NCBI GenBank assembly: GCA_046349915.1
Contig: JAXMBL010000003.1
Location: forward strand, 2,232,001 to 2,296,000
Source of the DNA: CAIXSC01 sp046349915
Lineage (GTDB): Bacteria > Planctomycetota > Planctomycetia > Pirellulales > Pirellulaceae
Direction: 5' to 3'
Length of the DNA stretch: 64,000 nt
The translations under genes and the position numbers were made by a program. The notes under the pieces were generated by a model. The model was not told where the DNA came from and did not search any database. It saw only the letters and a list, made by a program, of their open reading frames with translations. Numbering within the stretch: position 1 is the first letter of the stretch; each line of letters starts with the position of its first letter. This document shows positions 61,193 to 64,000 of the stretch, piece by piece.

Positions 61193-62689
61193 TCAGATGC
61201 GCACGGTCACGGTCTTGATCTCGGTGTAGTTCCTGAGGCCGTATTCTCCCAATTCGCGGCCGATGCCCGATTGTTTGAACCCGCCGAACGGGGCGGCGGC
61301 GTCAAACACGTCGTAGCAATTCACCCAGACCGTGCCTGCTCGGACGCGAGCGGCGAGGGAGTGGGCCTTGCTGAGGTCGCGAGTCCAGACGGCGGCCGCC
61401 AGGCCATAGTCGGTGCGGTTGGCTCGACGGACCACATCGTCCAAATCCTCGAACGGAATGATACTCATGACCGGTCCGAAGATCTCTTCTTGAGCGATCT
61501 TCATGTCGTCGCGCACGTCGGTGAAGACGGTCGGTTCGATGAAGTATCCTTGCTCGCCGACTCGACCGCCGCCGCACAGCAGTTTCGCGCCGTCCGTTCG
61601 CCCCGAGTCGATATAACTCATGACCTTCCCGAACTGCTCGTCGGACACCTGGGGGCCCTGTTCGGTGGTGGGATCGAACGGATCGCCGACTTTGCGAGTG
61701 CGAGTTTTCTCGGCCATGCGCGCGACGAACTGCTCGTAAACCGAGCGTTCCACGAACAGTCGGCTGCCGGCGCAGCAGCACTGTCCTTGGTTGAAGAAGA
61801 GGCCGAAGTAGGCGCCTTCAATGGCGGCGTCGAGATCCGCGTCGGCGAAAACAATGTTGGGGCTCTTGCCGCCCAACTCCAGCGTGACTCGCTTGAGGTT
61901 GCTTTGAGCAGCGCCTTCCATGACGAGTCGGCCGACTTCGGTTGAGCCTGTGAAGGCGACTTTCTCAATCTGGGGGTGGCGAGTAATCGCTTGACCGGCC
62001 GTGGGGCCGAAGCCTGGCAGTAGGTTGACGACGCCGGGCGGGAAGCCCGCTTCGAGGATTAATTCGCCCACTCGCAGCGCGGAGAGGGGCGTTTGCTCGG
62101 CTGGTTTCATGACCACGGTGCAACCGGTGGCGAGCGCGGGGCCGAGTTTCCAGGCCTGCATCAAGAGCGGAAAATTCCAAGGAATAATCTGTCCGCAGAC
62201 GCCGACAGGTTCATGGCGGGTGTAGCAGAAATACGGCCCATTGATCGGAATCGTCTTGCCCTCGATCTTGTCGGCCCAGCCCGCGTAATAGTGGTAGCAG
62301 GCGATGCTGAGCGGCAGGTCGGCGGCTCGCGAATCGCGAATCGGCTTGCCGTTGTCGAGTGTTTCGAGCGCGGCCAACTCTTCCAGATTCGCCTCCAAAA
62401 GATCGGCAAGGCGGTACAGCAGTCGACCGCGTTCCGCGGCCGACATGCGCGACCAGGGGCCGTCATCGAACGCACGCCGCGCGGCGGCGACCGCTCGGTC
62501 GACATCTTCGCGATCGGCTTCGGCGACTTGAGCAATCTCATGGCCCGTGCTGGGGTCCAGGGTCGCGAACGTCTTGCCGCTGGCGGCATCGACCCAGCGG
62601 CCGTCGATCAATAGTCGAGTCTGGCGAATGGGGACGGCGGGGCGATTAAACGAAGAGACCTGGGACTTGGAAGCAACCGCGGTAGCCAT
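61193..62689 (-). CDS. NAD(P)-dependent aldehyde dehydrogenase
   Basis: It oxidises aldehydes to acids. The 498 aa contain all family motifs: PWNFPLLMQAWKLGPALATG, VAFTGSTEVGRLVMEG, LELGGKSPNIVF with the general base Glu271, and FNQGQCCCAGSRLFVE with the catalytic cysteine near 305. The CCC and the overall length are like ALDH1/2-type and betaine/retinal-type enzymes; the natural aldehyde cannot be assigned. AGAGGTG stands before the ATG. It is divergent from the molybdenum hydroxylase genes, 251 bases apart; the pairing may be meaningful (aldehyde oxidation) but is not proven. Confidence 0.92.
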   Translation of the reverse strand: MATAVASKSQVSSFNRPAVPIRQTRLLIDGRWVDAASGKTFATLDPSTGHEIAQVAEADREDVDRAVAAARRAFDDGPWSRMSAAERGRLLYRLADLLEANLEELAALETLDNGKPIRDSRAADLPLSIACYHYYAGWADKIEGKTIPINGPYFCYTRHEPVGVCGQIIPWNFPLLMQAWKLGPALATGCTVVMKPAEQTPLSALRVGELILEAGFPPGVVNLLPGFGPTAGQAITRHPQIEKVAFTGSTEVGRLVMEGAAQSNLKRVTLELGGKSPNIVFADADLDAAIEGAYFGLFFNQGQCCCAGSRLFVERSVYEQFVARMAEKTRTRKVGDPFDPTTEQGPQVSDEQFGKVMSYIDSGRTDGAKLLCGGGRVGEQGYFIEPTVFTDVRDDMKIAQEEIFGPVMSIIPFEDLDDVVRRANRTDYGLAAAVWTRDLSKAHSLAARVRAGTVWVNCYDVFDAAAPFGGFKQSGIGRELGEYGLRNYTEIKTVTVRI

Positions 62690-62940
62690 GCGAGCACCTC
62701 TTGGAGGAAAAGATGGCGTGCGTTATTTCGAGCAGAAAGAGCTGCACGCGGACGCGACGCGATTCGGTCCGCTGCTGTCCGAAATATACGGCTGACGACC
62801 GGTGCTCGGCAAGCAGCGGGGCGGCGGCCGACAAGTCGTGGTTGGCTGGTGCTTGTCCGCGGGCCGCACGTTCCGTTATCGTGACCACTGCTTGCTGGCG
62901 GGCAAGCTCGTCCTGACTCACCTTCGCACGAGGAATCACC

Positions 62941-63816
62941 GTGAAGAATTTCGATTACGCGGCGCCGACGACGTTGGCTGAGGCCGCGTCGCTCTTGGCC
63001 CGAGCACCGGGGACCGCACGCGTCCTCGCGGGGGGAACTGACCTACTGGTTCAATTGCGCGAGCATCTGCGAGACGCGGATCTTGTCGTCGATGTGAAGC
63101 GGATCCCCGAGCTGATGGAACTGAGTTACTCGCCCGCTGCCGGCCTGCGACTCGGCGCTTCCACGCCTTGCTACCGCATTTATGAGCACGGCGAAGTGTC
63201 GGCGGCCTACGGCGCCTTGGCCGATAGTGCGCGGATTGTTGGCGGCTGGCAGATCCAGAGTCGCGCGAGCGTCGGCGGGAATCTCTGCAATTCGTCGCCC
63301 GCTGGCGATACGCTGGCGCCGCTGATAGCGCTCGATGTGACGTGTCTCGTGCAAGGGCTGGATGGACGGCGGGAAGTCGCCGCGGCCGACTTTTGCACGG
63401 GGCCGGGCCGCAATCAGCTGGCTCGCGGCGAACTGCTGGCAACGCTCGTCTTCCCCCCTGCCCCGTCGCGTACGGCGTCGGCCTATGAACGCTTCATTCC
63501 GCGCAATGAAATGGATATCGCGGTCGCAGGCGCGGCGTCCTGGGTGAAGTTGGACCCCGCGGGACAACGGATCGAGGCGGCTCGAGTGGCCCTGTCCGCC
63601 GTCGCGCCCACGGTGCGACTGGCTCGCCGCGCCTCCGAGTGGCTTGCGGGTCAGCCCGCGACGGAGGAAACATTTGCCAAAGCGGGCGAGTTGGCTCGGG
63701 AGACGGCCTCGCCGATCTCCGACATGCGCGGCACGGCGGAATTCCGCCAACACTTGGTGGGAGTTCTGGTCCAGCGCACGCTGGCTCGCGCCGTCGAACG
63801 TGCGCGAGCTCGCTAG
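62941..63816 (+). CDS. Molybdenum hydroxylase FAD subunit (CoxM/XdhB-type)
   Basis: Medium subunit of a xanthine dehydrogenase/CO dehydrogenase-family hydroxylase; it carries FAD and passes electrons to NAD or a quinone. Of its 291 aa, residues 1-170 form the FAD domain (ARVLAGGTDLLVQLREHLRD, RIVGGWQIQSRASVGGNLCN SSPAGDTLAPLIAL) and the rest the C-terminal CO-dehydrogenase flavoprotein domain. GTG start. The FeS subunit follows after 49 bases. The large molybdopterin subunit must lie beyond the window, so the substrate is unknown. Confidence 0.9.
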   Translation: MKNFDYAAPTTLAEAASLLARAPGTARVLAGGTDLLVQLREHLRDADLVVDVKRIPELMELSYSPAAGLRLGASTPCYRIYEHGEVSAAYGALADSARIVGGWQIQSRASVGGNLCNSSPAGDTLAPLIALDVTCLVQGLDGRREVAAADFCTGPGRNQLARGELLATLVFPPAPSRTASAYERFIPRNEMDIAVAGAASWVKLDPAGQRIEAARVALSAVAPTVRLARRASEWLAGQPATEETFAKAGELARETASPISDMRGTAEFRQHLVGVLVQRTLARAVERARAR

Positions 63817-63865
63817 CATCGCCTCGCTCCACCCCAGCAGAAACACACTTTCAGGAACCTAATCC

Positions 63866-64000
63866 GTGTCGAAAAAGATCCACGTCACCACGACGATAAA
63901 CGGCGAGTCAGTTGAATTCCTGTGCGAGCCTCGGCAAAGCCTGCTCGAAGTGCTCCGCGACACCTTGCATCTCACGGGCGCTAAGGAAGGCTGCAACAAC
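63866..64000 (+). CDS. Molybdenum hydroxylase 2Fe-2S subunit, 5' part
   Basis: Small subunit with two [2Fe-2S] clusters; 45 residues are in the window. From GTG 63866 it reads MSKKIHVTTTINGESVEFLC, then LLEVLRDTLHLTGAKEGCNN, where the KEGC cysteine begins the plant-ferredoxin-type cluster motif. The window ends inside the gene. It forms an operon with the FAD subunit. Confidence 0.88.
   Translation, partial: MSKKIHVTTTINGESVEFLCEPRQSLLEVLRDTLHLTGAKEGCNN

Noticed and set aside
1..64000. tRNA and rRNA genes
   Set aside because: I scanned intergenic regions for T-loop and other tRNA signatures and for rRNA-like segments and saw none; a covariance-model search would be decisive.

Overview
The window is about 64 kb of GC-rich DNA from a bacterium that looks like a planctomycete, probably of Pirellulales type. 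The evidence is gene content: a DUF1501 protein paired with a large CxxCH cytochrome-type partner, a PduS/PduT-like microcompartment pair, two CsrA paralogs, a FAAL-ACP-oxoamine synthase megaenzyme, several small secreted proteins or lipoproteins of types I associate with planctomycetes, and mostly single genes on alternating strands with few operons. No database search was possible, so the taxonomic call is inference. I saw no rRNA, tRNA, CRISPR array or prophage.

Layout. 0-2.4 kb: 3' end of a Gfo/Idh/MocA oxidoreductase, then dnaA (-), divergent from a secreted PDZ protein at 2.4-3.2 kb with a recognisable promoter. 3.4-5.0 kb is a decay zone: a hypothetical gene broken by an amber codon and a frameshift, short repeats, a recombinase fragment, and a ParD/ParE-type pair whose toxin has lost its middle. 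5-13.8 kb: secreted hypotheticals, a THUMP-like methyltransferase, DinB, an SPFH protein with its partner, a HEAT lipoprotein and a diadenylate cyclase-like protein. 13.8-14.9 kb: a 1.08 kb element bounded by perfect 36-bp inverted repeats and holding a gutted transposase. 14.9-23.8 kb: FmdB, NnrE, GuaB, a SelA-like protein without the PLP lysine, ProC. 23.8-27.5 kb: DUF1501 gene plus amber-interrupted cytochrome-type gene. 27.6-38.9 kb: housekeeping (EttA, GuaA, SurE, RluA, enolase, RibE-RsmA). 39-41 kb: an orphan PduS/PduT pair. 41.3-52.9 kb: ProB, the FAAL-ACP-AONS fusion, a beta-barrel protein, a TraB-like protein, a sugar isomerase-like protein, a PQQ beta-propeller lipoprotein, ArfB and a UVR-domain protein. 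53.5-64 kb: csrA1, a zinc-ribbon membrane protein, a lipase-like lipoprotein, a DegT aminotransferase, csrA2, a TPR protein, an aldehyde dehydrogenase and the first two genes of a molybdenum hydroxylase operon.

The most striking non-coding feature is a short palindrome (ACGGACTTCTAGTCCGT and variants), counted 27 times in ten intergenic clusters. A second palindrome family (core like CGCTCACTTCGTGAGCG) forms longer direct and inverted repeats around surE, rluA and ribE-rsmA. Purine supply (guaA, guaB), proline synthesis (proB, proC), riboflavin synthesis and translation quality control (ettA, arfB, rsmA, rluA) are all present but scattered.
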